Source of the DNA: Plesiocystis pacifica SIR-1
GTDB lineage: Bacteria; Myxococcota_A; Polyangia; Nannocystales; Nannocystaceae
Assembly: GCF_000170895.1 (NCBI RefSeq)
Contig: NZ_ABCS01000002.1
Coordinates: forward strand, 62,001 to 126,000
Direction of reading: 5' to 3'
Length of the DNA: 64,000 bases
This document shows, one piece after another, positions 37,893-47,980 of the stretch (its first letter is position 1; each line of letters starts with the position of its first letter). The notes below the pieces were generated by a model that made no database searches, was not told where the DNA came from, and saw nothing but the letters and a program-made list of their open reading frames with translations. Position numbers and translations under genes: made by a program.

Positions 37893-38540
37893 TCAGCCCT
37901 CCTCGGGGCGGGTACGCAATGCAGGGTTCAGCGTATAGGTACCCGTCCACGACGCCTTCGCGAGGACGTGGCCGGCCATCGCCTCGAGCGCCCGCGCCCC
38001 GCCAAAATCGCCAGAAAGGCCGAGGGAGGCAGTATCGAGGGCGTAGAGGGTGAAGTGATAATGGTGCAAGCGCTCGTCGTTCCACGGCGGGCAGGGGCCG
38101 TCGTAGCCGCCGTAGCTGCCCTCCATATCGGCATCCCCCGCGAACCAATTCGTATAGTCATTGACGCCTTGGACGCCCGCTCCGCCGGGCGCCGACCCGG
38201 GCGCCTTGCCGCGCGCTGTTACTGCGTCACTGTGCGACCCGGCGTCGATGTGGGTCAGCGCGGGCGGCAGGTCGACGAGCACCCAGTGGTAGAAGTCGAC
38301 CCGGGGCAGATCCGCCGGCACGCTGCGGCCCTCTTGGTTGACGTCGTCGGGCTTCGAAGGGACGTCCGGGTCGTGGCAGATCAGCACGAAGGACTGGGTG
38401 CCCTCGGGCGCGCCCGCCCAGGCGAGCTGGGGGTTGCGGTTGGGGGCCATGGCCACGTGGCCCTCGTCCGCGGGCACGCAAAACGCGAACTCGCCAGGGA
38501 TCGGGCCGCCGTTGGGGAAAGACTCGCTGCGCAATTCCAT
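37893..38540 (-). CDS. PEBP / YbhB-type phosphatidylethanolamine-binding-like protein
   Basis: 215 residues. Signature motifs of the Raf-kinase-inhibitor-like family are present: NRNPQLAWAGAP, then ICHDPDVP, the buried FYHWVLVDLPP and, near the end, GPCPPWNDERLHHYHFTLYALD (split here as GPCPPWND and HHYHFTLYALD). The bacterial function is unknown; the fold binds small anionic ligands. No signal peptide. TATGGT lies eight bases before ATG 38540 on this strand, just beyond the RNA-ligase terminator. Confidence 0.9.
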   Translation of the reverse strand: MELRSESFPNGGPIPGEFAFCVPADEGHVAMAPNRNPQLAWAGAPEGTQSFVLICHDPDVPSKPDDVNQEGRSVPADLPRVDFYHWVLVDLPPALTHIDAGSHSDAVTARGKAPGSAPGGAGVQGVNDYTNWFAGDADMEGSYGGYDGPCPPWNDERLHHYHFTLYALDTASLGLSGDFGGARALEAMAGHVLAKASWTGTYTLNPALRTRPEEG

Positions 38541-38554
38541 GTCCCGCGACCATA
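38538..38554 (-). promoter_or_regulatory. TATGGT -10-like element of the PEBP gene
   Basis: Minus-strand TATGGT (38554-38549), eight bases before ATG 38540. Confidence 0.5.
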
Positions 38555-38565
38555 CACCCTCACCA

Positions 38566-38604
38566 ACAAAAACAGGGCCCTCGCCGCGCACTGGACGAGG
38601 ACCC
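38566..38604 (-). terminator. intrinsic terminator of the RNA ligase gene
   Basis: Read on the minus strand, GGGTCCTCG pairs with CGAGGGCCC (one G-U) around a 12-base loop and is followed by TGTTTTTGTT. It starts 13 bases after the ligase stop codon. Confidence 0.75.
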
Positions 38605-38617
38605 CGAGTCGTGGAGT

Positions 38618-39640
38618 CTACAACCGAAACTGGTTGCGGAAGTGGCTGCGGGCCTTGGCGTTGATCGCCTTGGCGACCCGCTTCCACTCGAGCCCGTTGG
38701 CCTCGAGCTCGTCGGCGCACTCGCGCTTGATGTCGCGGCCGATCCACTCGAGGTAGGGCCCCATGCTGCGCATCTCCAGCTCGAGGCCGCGCTCGCGCAG
38801 GACCTCCAGGCCCTGGGCCAGGCGCGCGTCGGTGACCGAGTAGGCCACGAAGGCCTGGATCGAGCTGAGCTCCTCGGGATCCACCGCCGCGGCCGTCTTC
38901 TTCTTGCGACGCACGATCTGGTGGCGCTCGCCCTTGGACTTGAAGAACAGCTCGCTGTCGCCAAAGTGGCGGCCCAAGGGCACCCAGACCAGGCCCTCGC
39001 CAACGCCCTCGACGCCAAAGCGCGCGGCCCACGGGCAGCGCTCGTCGACGGCCCGGGTCCACTCGTCGATCTGCTCGGCCGCGCCGGACAGCGCGATCCG
39101 GCTGCCGAAGTCGAGCTCGATCTCCCGGCTCGCGACGTCGCGGATCGAGTGGATGCCGCGGGCGGTGAAGCGATCGCCGAAGCGCTCGGCGAAGGCCGGC
39201 AGCTCGAACCAGCGCTTGCTCTCCTCGCCCTCGTCGCGGGTCGCCAGGGCGAACAGGACCCACTGCTTGACGGGCAGCTGGGCCACGCCCACGCCCTTTT
39301 GCACGCCCGGGCCGATCCACTCGCCGTAGAGCACCAGGGGACGATCCTCGCCCAGATCGATCTCGGGGCGCAGGGCGGACTCGAGCTCGCGGATCGCCGC
39401 GCCGACCTCGGGCTGGGCGACGAAGCGGGCGAAGCCCAGGTTGTCGTCGTCCAGGCTCAGCTCGCGGTTGCGCGACTGGGGCTGGAGACCGGCAGGGCTG
39501 CACACCACGGAGGCGTTGCTGCCGTGGAGCTTGACGGTGCCGCGGAAGCGAACCTTCTCGATCGCCTCGCCGGCGCTCCGACGCCGCTCCACGCTCCGGA
39601 CCACGTTGTGCAGCTGACTGATGTGGCTGAACTTGATCAT
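38618..39640 (-). CDS. Rnl2-type ATP-dependent RNA ligase
   Basis: 340 residues, about the size of T4 RNA ligase 2. The nucleotidyl-transfer motifs are visible in order: motif I KLHGSN with the adenylylated Lys37, motif III-like LYGEWIG (Glu107), motif IV EGLVW (Glu215) and motif V FFKSKG (Lys234/Lys236). The KxHG form of motif I, rather than KxDG, is characteristic of Rnl2-type RNA ligases that seal nicked RNA. An extra C-terminal region of about 95 helical residues probably recognises RNA. It sits between PEBP and the AddAB-like genes on the same strand. Repair of cleaved RNA is the expected role; the target is unknown. Confidence 0.88.
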   Translation of the reverse strand: MIKFSHISQLHNVVRSVERRRSAGEAIEKVRFRGTVKLHGSNASVVCSPAGLQPQSRNRELSLDDDNLGFARFVAQPEVGAAIRELESALRPEIDLGEDRPLVLYGEWIGPGVQKGVGVAQLPVKQWVLFALATRDEGEESKRWFELPAFAERFGDRFTARGIHSIRDVASREIELDFGSRIALSGAAEQIDEWTRAVDERCPWAARFGVEGVGEGLVWVPLGRHFGDSELFFKSKGERHQIVRRKKKTAAAVDPEELSSIQAFVAYSVTDARLAQGLEVLRERGLELEMRSMGPYLEWIGRDIKRECADELEANGLEWKRVAKAINAKARSHFRNQFRL

Positions 39641-39792
39641 CGCGGGACTACTCTCTCGCTCACGCCCGATCGAGGACTCGCCCTCCACCCACGCGCGCGC
39701 GGCCGCGCCCATGTGCGCGGTCTTCCATTGTCTACGGCCCTGGTCTAGCGCGCTCGAATCGAGAGTCAAGCAGACTCCGACCTCGGCCCAGC

Positions 39793-42700
39793 TCACGTCG
39801 CGCCGGGCTCCTCGAAGGCGCCCTCGTCCCAGCCCTCCCAGTCGTCCCAGTCGGGCTCTTCGCCCAGGCCGAACGCTTCCTCCTCGAGGATCTCGAGCGG
39901 CGCCCAATCCCCGGGCGGCTCCTCGGGCGGGCCGGGCTCGGAGGCCTCTTCGGCCTTGGCATCCTGGCGCGTTGCGACCTCGGCCCGCTCGTCCTCCCGC
40001 TCGAGGGTCCAGCAGCGCGCGGTGTGAATGCACGGGCCGCACGCCGACAGGTGCGGGAGCTTGGGCCAGGGCTCCTCGCCGCTGGCGTCCTGGCCGAGCG
40101 CGACGGCGAGCAAGCGCCCGGCGCTGCGCCGCAGTCGCTGCTCGACGAGCGCGGGCTCCGAGTCCCCCGTCAGCGCGCCAAACACCGGGTCCGCCTGCTC
40201 CTCGCGCAAGAACACCGCGCCCACGCGCAGCGGCACCTCGGCGCCCCACAGCCGGCGCAGGGCGAGGGCTTGGGTCATGCGCCGCAGCCCCGCCACGGAC
40301 CGGGGATCGAGGACGGGCACCGCCGGCTTCAGGGCGTACTGCCAGTCGATCAGGTTCAGCCGACCCTCGCCGTCAATCCACACCAGATCCATGCGCCCGC
40401 GGACGATCACCACGCCCTCGGGCCGGGCCGCGCTGCCCTCGACCAGAGGCAGAGAGAAGAGCTCGAGCTGTCCGCCGCCTGCAGAAAAAGGCTTCGGCGC
40501 GGGCGCGGCCGCGGCCTCGGCCTCGAGCTGGACGGCGAAGGGCAGCGAGCGCAGCACCCGGCGAGGGTCCTGGCGCGCGACCGCGATGAGCTCAGCCATC
40601 CACGGGCGCGCGCACAGGCGCAGCAGGTCCGCGCGGAGCTCCTGCCACAGGCGCTCGGGGAGCTCGGCCCCCGCCGCGAAGCCGTCGAGGGCCCGGGCGG
40701 GATCGCGGCCCAGGCGATCGAGGTCGACGCGAGCGAGGATGTAGTGCAGCAGGCGGCCCCGGTCCCGCGCCTCGGTCAGCGAGGGCGGGCGGCGGTCCCC
40801 CGCGTCGAGCTCGTCGGCGCGCTTGCGGGGCACGAAGGGCAGGAGCTGAAGCCCGCGCATGGCCTGCTTCTCCTCGCTCGCCGGGGTGTCGAGGCCGACG
40901 ACGTGGGTCAGCAGGTAGCGGCGCGCGCACTTGTCGAACTCGGCGAAGGCCGAGAGCGAAATCTCGAGCTCGCAGTCGCGCAGGTCGATGGCCTCGCTCC
41001 GATCCAGCGCTGCACGCAGCGCGTCGGGGCCGGGCTCATCAAGACCGCCTCGGCTCTGTTCGGCCGAAGGGAGCTCGGCTCCGTCCGCGGCCTCGAGCCA
41101 GTCCGGCTCCGCCCCGGCCTCGTCCGCGACCGGCTCCCCTCCCCCGCTGCTCGCGGCCTCGCGCAGCGCCGCCACGCGCTGGAGCAGCCAGGCCATCGCG
41201 CCGTCTTCGGCGGCCTCGCCCGTGTCCGCGTCGAGGGTCGCGCCCGCGTCGATGAGCTCGAGCTCGCCCGCGCTGCAGCGCCGCTCGAGCTCGGGCAAGG
41301 CCGCGTCGATGAGCCCCCGCCAGTTGCCCGCGCCGGCCCGCCCCTGGGGCGCTTCACCCAAGAGCACCAAGAGGTCCCGGGCCCGGGTCGCGGCGACGTA
41401 GAGCAGGCGCCGACTCTCGGCGTCGCGGCGGGCCGCGAGGCGCTCGCGGATCGCCTGGGCGTGGGGGCTGGGTCGACGCCGACCCACGAAGTCGGGCTGA
41501 TCACGGCGAGCCCGAGCTCGCGCTCGAACACCACCGGGCCCTCCTGCCCGCGGGGCTCCGCGCCGAGCTCCGGCAGCACGACCACCGGGAACTCGAGGCC
41601 CTTGGACGCGTGCACGGTCATGATGCGCACCGCGTTGGGGTCGGCCGCGGCCGCGACCTCGGCCGGCGCCTCGCGGTCGAGCAGGTCCTCGCCGCGCTCG
41701 AGCAAGCGCCGCGCCGCCGCCTGGGCGCCGACCCCCGCGAACTCCCGGGAGCCGAGCAGATCGAGGAGCTTGTCGACGTTCGCGATGCGCTGCTCGCCGG
41801 CGTCGTCCCAGGCCAACACCTCGCGCACGCCGAGGCGATCGACGGCGAAGCGCAGCACCCGGGCGGGGCCGAGGCGATCGAGCTCGTGGTGCAGGCGATC
41901 GACCAGTCGGCCCATGTGGGTGACCGCGGCGGCGTCGCGGGTGGGCAGGCCCTCGACGCCGCAGCCCTCGACGTGGTGGCGCATGGCCACGGCGTCTGCG
42001 ACCGCCAGCGCGACCAGGCTGTCGTCGTCGATGCCCCACACCGGCGAGCGCCATACGGCCGCCGAGGCCAGGGCGTCGCCCGGGTCGGCGATCGCCAGCA
42101 TCAAAGCAACCAGCTCGCGGACCTCCCGAGCGGCGAAGAAGCCCCGACCGCCGACGACCACCGAGGCGATGCCGCGCTCGCTGAGCGCCCGCCGGTAGCG
42201 GGCGACGTGGCCGTGGGTGCGCATCAAGATCGCCACGTCGGCGCCCCGCAAGGGCTGGGGCGTCCCCTCCCGATCCGCCCGACCCAGGGGCGGGCGCGCG
42301 GCGATCAACCGCTCCACGTGCTCGGCCAGGCGCGCCGCCTCGTGACCGCGACGCACCCGCGCGTCCTGGCTCGGATCCCCAATGAGCAGCTGGACCGCGG
42401 GGATGCCCGCCTGGAGCTCGTGATCCTCGCGCACGGGCGACAGCGCGTCGACCTCTTCGATCCAGTCGACGGCGAAGCCCGCCGGGTCGTCGCTGATGAG
42501 CAATTGATCGAAGAGCGCGTTGGCGAAGCGCACCAAGCCCGGCCGCGAGCGCCACGAGCGACGCAGGGCCGCCAGGCGCAAGCCTTCTTCGCCCGCGCGA
42601 GCCCGGGCCGCCAGGCTCTGGAACAGGGCCACGTCCGCGCCTCGGAACTCGTAGATGGACTGCTTGCGATCGCCCACCGCCGCGAAGGTGCGGGCCGCCA

Positions 42701-43991
42701 GGGGCAGGCACGCGCTCGCTCGCGCGCCCCGGGGCACGGCCCGCTGCTGGCTGCGCTCTTCGGCGAGCAGGTGCACCAGGTCGAGCTGCAGGCCGTTGGT
42801 GTCCTGGAACTCGTCGACCAAGAGCGCGCCCACCCGGCGCTGGAGCTGAGCCCGGACCACGCGATCGTCCCGCAGCAGGTCGTGGGCCCCCCGGACCAGG
42901 TCGGCGAAGTCCATGGCCCCGACCCGGGCCTTCTCGGCGGCGTAGGCCCGGCTGAGGGTCTCGAGCAGGGCGACCACGCGCTGCGCCAGGTCGATCTCGC
43001 CGAGGCTCGCCACGGCGTCTTGGACCCGCTCCCAGGCGGCGGCGAAGGGCTCCCAGACCCGCTTGGCGCGCTTGGGCAGCGTGCCCTTGCCGCGGCGCTG
43101 GCTGGCCACGCGGACCAGCGCCGGATACCAGCGCGCGACCGCGTGGGCTTCGCAGCCGCCGATGCGATCGTCCTCGATCGCCAGCGCGCGCAGGGTCGGG
43201 CGCAGGCGGTCCTCCTTGGACTCGCGCAGCAAGGCCAGGGCCTCGCCCAGCTCCTCGCAGGCGTCTCCCAGCTCGGCCCGGGCCATGGCGCGGTCAAAGC
43301 CCCGCTGCGCTCGACCGTCGGCGTCGACGAGCAGCGAGCGCGGGTCTCGACCCTCCTCGCCGAGCTTGGCGTGCAGCCGCCGCAGCGCCGTGCGCAGCTG
43401 CTCGGGCCCGCCCAGCGCCCGCGCGGCCGCCCGGGTGTGCGAGTCCGGGTCTTCGAGCTCGCGCAGCAAGACCTCGTCGAGGACGCCGTCGAGGAGCTCG
43501 GCGGCGCCGTTTTCTTCGAGCACCTCGAAGCTCGGATCGACCCCGGCCTCGACAGCGTAGCTGCGCAGGACCTGGGCGCACAGCGAGTGGAAGGTGCCGA
43601 TCGGCGCGAGCGGGAGCTGCTCGAGGATCGCCCGCCAACGGCCCGCCGAGGGCCTCGCGTCGCCGAGCATCGCTACCAGCTCGGGTTCGTCGGCGAGCGC
43701 CCCCTCGGGGTCCCGGGCCAGCGCCGAGGCCCGGGCGACGATCCGCTGGCGCAGCTCCCGGGCGGCCTTCTCCGTGAAGGTCACCGCCCACACCTCGGTC
43801 GGCTCGAGGGGCGCTCGACCGCCCGCCTCCCCCGGCGTCCCGGCGTACAGACCCAGCGCCACGGTCACCAGCGCGTGGGTCTTGCCGGCACCGGCCCCGG
43901 CCGCCAGCACGAGGTTGGCGTCGAGCTCGAGGGAGGGGCTCTCGACCTCGACCTCGCCCTGCCCCTGCCCAGGAATCTCCGCCTCGCTCAC
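39793..43991 (-). CDS. addA: AddA-like UvrD helicase with RecB-type domain (one-base frameshift)
   Basis: About 1399 residues once a one-base gap is closed. The helicase motifs are AGAGAGKTHALV, VTFTEKAARELRQR, GTFHSLC, VDEFQDTNG, AVGDRKQSIYEFRG, VHASKGLEFPVV and VAATRARDLLVLL. The frame breaks at the G run 41494-41496 (minus strand ATCAGCCCGACTTC); restoring one C gives ISPDFVGRRRPS and a continuous protein. The C-terminal RecB-like part has RMDLVWIDG and LIDWQYA, with Gln where the catalytic Lys is expected, and a CGPCIHTARC cluster motif. With the AddB-like partner it would process DNA double-strand ends. The GTG start overlaps the AddB stop by four bases. Confidence 0.85.
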
Positions 43992-46900
43992 CCGCCCGCC
44001 TCCTCGTCCCCGCGCTCGACCCGACACACGGGCCCGTAGGGGCAGTAGCGGCACGACAGCCCCGGGTCGTGGGGGCGCACGTCGAAGCGCCCCGCGGCCA
44101 CGCCCCCGAGCAAGGCCCACAGGTTGTCCGCGAGGTTGCGCGGGCCCGTCTCGGGCAGATCGAGGGCGCCCACGGCCAGCTCCGGGGCCCCTCGACCCTG
44201 GCCCTCGCCGCCGCCCGCCTCGAGCCCGCTCAGGTCACGCGCGCGCAGCTCGGCCCGCGCCGTGGGGTCGAGCTCGAGCAGGCCGTCGAGCTCCATGCTC
44301 GACAGCGAGAGGTCGAGCAAGCTGGCCCGCGAGCGCTCGCCGTCCCGGAGCGACACGTAGGCCGCGTCGGTGTAGCTCAGGTCCATGCGAACGCTCGCCA
44401 GCCAAGTCGCGTACACGGCCAGCTGCAGCTGGGTCCGACCGAGCTTGTCGTAGCGCAGGCGCTCGCCCACGCGGCCCGACTTGTAGTCGATGATCAGGCC
44501 CTCGGCGTCGCGCCCGTCGCCGCGGTAGTCGACCCGATCGACCCGCCCGACGAGCTCGAGCCGACGCGTCCCGCTGCGATCGGGGATCGCCAGGGGCACG
44601 CCCTCCATGCGCACCGGCGCCCCGGCGGCCAGCTCCTCGGGGGACTGCGTCGGATCCGGGAGGCCAAAGCCGACCTCGAACTCGCCGGGCTCCCAGCCCT
44701 CGACGGCCACGCGCCGCTCGCCCTCGAGCAGGCGCCCGAGGTCGCGGTGGACCAGGTCGCGGTGGAGCAGCCAAAAGGGTCCGGGCCCGGTCCGTCGGCG
44801 CTCCTCCCAGGTATCGAGCACGCCGTCGCACAGCTCCCGGGCGCGCCGGCTCTCTCGCCCCGCCTGCCCGCCGCCGCGCAGGGGCGTCAGGCCCTCGCGG
44901 CGCAGCACCTCCATGACCTCCGCGAGCACCCAGTGGCGGATGTCGCCCTGCTCCGAGGCGTCGAGTTCGTCGCGGCTCGACGGCCGCGGGCGCAGCCGGA
45001 GCACGCGGGCGGCGAAGAAGCGAAAGGGGCACGCGGCGTAGTCCTCGAGGGCGGTCACGGAGCCGCTCCAGACCCGCCCGGGCGCCCTCGGTGGAGTCTC
45101 GCGCTCCCGGGCCCGCCCCTCCCAGTCGAAGTCGAGGCGATCGTGGGCCTGCGCGAGGGCGCCCGCCCCGAGGGCCACCCGAGCGCGGCCCGGGTCCTCC
45201 GAGCGGGCGCGCGTCCAGTCCACGGCGCGGCGCAGCTGGGGCAGCTCGATCGAGCCCCGCGTCGCCCCGAGTACGGCGCTCAGGGGATCGAGCGGCGCGC
45301 GCTCGGCAGCGCCCGCGTCGGCCTCCCGCGTCCGCGCGCTGCCCAGCTTGGCGACCTCGCGGGCGACGAGCTTGGTCAACACCTGCCCGCGGGTGCTGCA
45401 CTGCGCGAGGCTGGGGACGACCTGGGCCTCGTGGCGCTCGAAGGTCTGCCCCTCTTCGCCAACGGCGTCGGCGAGGGCGGCGAAGTAGCGCGAGCGCCCG
45501 ACCTCGCGCCCGCCGTGATCCTGGCGATGGCAGCTGATCACCAGCGACGATCGGGTCCGCGCGCACGCCAGCGCGAAGCTCCCCGCGTCGGCCCCGGTCG
45601 CCCGGGCCCCCGCGAGCACCGAGCGGCCCGCGGCGCGGTCGAGGGCCGCCCGGTCGTCGTCATCGAGGAAGGGGATGGCTCGGCCCGCGCCCGGCAAGCT
45701 GCCCTCGACGGCGTGGAGGATGAAGGTGTGCGCGCTCGAGGAGCGAGCCAGCTCGCCGAGATCGAGCAGGCGCACCCCCGCCCCGCGCACCCCGGGCGGT
45801 CGCTCCCGGACCCCCGAGAGCGCGGCCTCGAGGTGGGCCCGAAAGTCCGTGAGCGAGACGGCGTCCTCGGCCACGCCCACGGCCTCGGCGGCGTCGTCGA
45901 GGCCGTGCCCCGCGATCTGCAGGGCCTCGAGGGCCGCCCGGTCCCGAGCCAGGGCCGCGATCGCGTCGCGCTCGAGCCGGCGCTCCCGCGCGCCCTGGCC
46001 CAGCGCCGGCAAGGACAGGCTCCGACGCGGGACCCCGAGGGCGCGCAGCGCCGCGAACACGGCGTCGAGGTGCGCGCGCAAGCTCGCGTGGGCGGGCAGG
46101 CGCAGGCGCTCGAACAACCACTCCCAGCGATCGGCGAGGGCGATGAAGCGCCGGGACTGCTCCAGCCGACGCTCGAGGATGGTCGCCGGCACGTCGGGCG
46201 GCGGCAGGGTCAGCTTGTGCGCGTAGGCCCGCAGCCGGCCCAGGTGGCCGATGCCCCGGTCGTCCCGCGAGCCCGCCTCGCGCAGGGCAGCGAGCAGCGC
46301 GGCCGAGTCTCGGCGCGCGACGTAGGCCGACTCGAGCACCCCGGCCAGGCCCTCCCGCGGCAGGTCTCGCTCGGCCGCCTCGACCAGCGCCAGCGCCAGG
46401 CGCAGCGGCGCCGCGTGGAGCACGGGTTGCCCCCGGGCCTCCTCCACGGGCAGCTGCGCCGCGTCGAAGGCCGCGAGGATGCGCGCCCGCGCGAGGCCCA
46501 GGCGCGGCGCCGCGACGCAGACTTCGTGGGGCGGGACGCCCTCGTGGAGCAGCTCGCGGATCCTCGCGCACACCAGGCGCAGCTCGGCCCGCTCGTTGCC
46601 CGCCTCGATCAATCGAAGGCGCGACCGAAGCTCGGGGTTGACCAGGGTCTTGGCTCGGGCCGCGTCCATGAAGGGCATGCGCGCGACTCGGGCGAGCACC
46701 CCATCGTCCGCGCCGAGGACCTCCGCGAGGAGCTCGACGCTCGGCGCCTCGTCGACGAGGTTGCGGCGGGCGAGCTCGAAGGCCGCGGCCAGCTCGCTGG
46801 TCTGACTTTCGCTCTGGCTCTCGTTCTGGCTTTCGTTCTGGCTTTCGCTTTCGGCGTTGGTCTCGGCGCCGGGAAGCTCGGGCACCCCGACGACGACGGC

Positions 46901-47521
46901 GACGCCTCGACGCGCGAGCGCCTCCCACAACCGCGCCCGCAACACGGACACGTCCGCGCTCGCCTCGACCTCGATCCGCCGCGCCCCGTCGAGCAGCGCG
47001 AGCAGCCGCCCCTCACCCAGCTCGCCGAGGCGCTCGGGCAAGCGCGCCCGAGCCCCGACGCCATCGACGACCCTGCGCCGACGCAGCTGATCTTCATAGG
47101 CCGACGCGATCCGGGCCAGGGCGGCGAAGCGGCGGGCGCTCAGCTGCGTCCGACCGCCCGCGCCCCCTGCCAGGCGTTGAGCCAGGCGCTCGAGATCCCG
47201 GGGCCCGAGCCCCGCCCGGCGCAAGGTGTCCCACAGGATCAGGAAGGACTCGGCGAAGCCCGGCTCCCGCGAAAGCTCCGCCAAGCTCGTGCCCCGGGCC
47301 GCCCGCGGCGCGACGGCGGCGACGGCCAGCCGCGCTTGGGTCGTTCCGATCGGCTCCAGCTCACAGGCCCGGAGCAGGCGATCTTCGAGGGAGCGCAGAT
47401 CGATGAGGCCCAGCGCCAACGCGACCCCGTTCGCCCGCACCTGCTCGCGCAGCAGCTCTGCGACGCGTTCACGCGTCGCGAGCACCCGCAAGCTGCGGTC
47501 CAGGGCTGGGCTCCCCCTCAT
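43988..47521 (-). CDS. addB: AddB-like nuclease subunit with iron-sulfur RecB domain
   Basis: 1177 residues. A degenerate helicase-like N-terminal two-thirds lacks a Walker A motif, as in AddB. The C-terminal nuclease domain has intact residues: GRVDRVDYRG and LIIDYKSG. The four-Cys cluster is AACPFRFFAA followed much later by CRYCPYGPVC, the AddB spacing (C-x2-C-x5-C). A low-complexity SESQNESQNESQSESQ insert lies near residue 225. It should work with the downstream AddA-like protein in recombination repair. ATG 47521 lies seven bases after TACCTT on this strand, divergent from the ArsR gene across only 51 bases. Confidence 0.85.
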   Translation of the reverse strand: MRGSPALDRSLRVLATRERVAELLREQVRANGVALALGLIDLRSLEDRLLRACELEPIGTTQARLAVAAVAPRAARGTSLAELSREPGFAESFLILWDTLRRAGLGPRDLERLAQRLAGGAGGRTQLSARRFAALARIASAYEDQLRRRRVVDGVGARARLPERLGELGEGRLLALLDGARRIEVEASADVSVLRARLWEALARRGVAVVVGVPELPGAETNAESESQNESQNESQSESQTSELAAAFELARRNLVDEAPSVELLAEVLGADDGVLARVARMPFMDAARAKTLVNPELRSRLRLIEAGNERAELRLVCARIRELLHEGVPPHEVCVAAPRLGLARARILAAFDAAQLPVEEARGQPVLHAAPLRLALALVEAAERDLPREGLAGVLESAYVARRDSAALLAALREAGSRDDRGIGHLGRLRAYAHKLTLPPPDVPATILERRLEQSRRFIALADRWEWLFERLRLPAHASLRAHLDAVFAALRALGVPRRSLSLPALGQGARERRLERDAIAALARDRAALEALQIAGHGLDDAAEAVGVAEDAVSLTDFRAHLEAALSGVRERPPGVRGAGVRLLDLGELARSSSAHTFILHAVEGSLPGAGRAIPFLDDDDRAALDRAAGRSVLAGARATGADAGSFALACARTRSSLVISCHRQDHGGREVGRSRYFAALADAVGEEGQTFERHEAQVVPSLAQCSTRGQVLTKLVAREVAKLGSARTREADAGAAERAPLDPLSAVLGATRGSIELPQLRRAVDWTRARSEDPGRARVALGAGALAQAHDRLDFDWEGRARERETPPRAPGRVWSGSVTALEDYAACPFRFFAARVLRLRPRPSSRDELDASEQGDIRHWVLAEVMEVLRREGLTPLRGGGQAGRESRRARELCDGVLDTWEERRRTGPGPFWLLHRDLVHRDLGRLLEGERRVAVEGWEPGEFEVGFGLPDPTQSPEELAAGAPVRMEGVPLAIPDRSGTRRLELVGRVDRVDYRGDGRDAEGLIIDYKSGRVGERLRYDKLGRTQLQLAVYATWLASVRMDLSYTDAAYVSLRDGERSRASLLDLSLSSMELDGLLELDPTARAELRARDLSGLEAGGGEGQGRGAPELAVGALDLPETGPRNLADNLWALLGGVAAGRFDVRPHDPGLSCRYCPYGPVCRVERGDEEAGG

Positions 47522-47534
47522 CGCGGCAAAGGTA
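47519..47534 (-). promoter_or_regulatory. TACCTT -10-like element of addB
   Basis: Minus-strand TACCTT (47534-47529), seven bases before ATG 47521, divergent from the ArsR promoter. Confidence 0.5.
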
Positions 47535-47572
47535 GCCCCAGGCCGCGATCCGGGCTATAGGTGGGAGGTCGC

Positions 47573-47959
47573 ATGACACCGAACGAGCCCAACCCCGAGC
47601 CCGCGAGCGCGCTCGACGACGACGAGACCACCTGCGAGCCAGGGGATCACGGCGACGATGCGCCGGCTCGTCCGCGCTACGACGATCGGGCCCGCGAGCG
47701 CGCCGTCCGCTTGTTCAAGGCCCTCGGCGACGAGGCCCGCCTGCGCACCCTCGAGATGCTCGTCAACCGCGAAGCTTGCGTCAGCGAGATCGCCGAGGCC
47801 AGCAAAGAGCAAATCTCGACGGTCTCCCACCGCCTCAAGCTGCTGCGCGCCGAAGGCCTCGTCAACCGGCGCCGCGAGGGTCGGCACATCTATTACTCGC
47901 TCGCGGATGAGCACGTCATGGAGCTCATCCACAACGCCTTCGAGCACGCGGCCCACTGA
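47573..47959 (+). CDS. ArsR/SmtB-family regulator with alpha-5 zinc site
   Basis: 128 residues. A winged helix follows an acidic 40-residue N-terminal tail: LFKALGDEARLRTLEML, then EIAEASKEQISTVSHRLKLLRAEGLV and RRREGRHIYYSLAD. The C-terminal helix has DEHVMELIHNAFEHAAH, which exactly fits the D-x-H-x10-H-x2-H alpha-5 metal site of zinc sensors such as CzrA and SmtB; a Cys near helix 3 (EACVSEI) is also present. It is expected to repress until zinc (or Co) binds. GGGAGGT lies three to four bases before ATG 47573 and TATAGG (47556-47561) further up. Likely target: its own operon with the MlaF-like ATPase. Confidence 0.88.
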   Translation: MTPNEPNPEPASALDDDETTCEPGDHGDDAPARPRYDDRARERAVRLFKALGDEARLRTLEMLVNREACVSEIAEASKEQISTVSHRLKLLRAEGLVNRRREGRHIYYSLADEHVMELIHNAFEHAAH

Positions 47960-47980
47960 GCTCACCCGCCCCGTGCTGCC

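Noticed and set aside
44069..47560. 1163-codon plus-strand frame opposite addB
   Set aside because: Pure antisense shadow; addB carries conserved nuclease and cluster motifs on the other strand.
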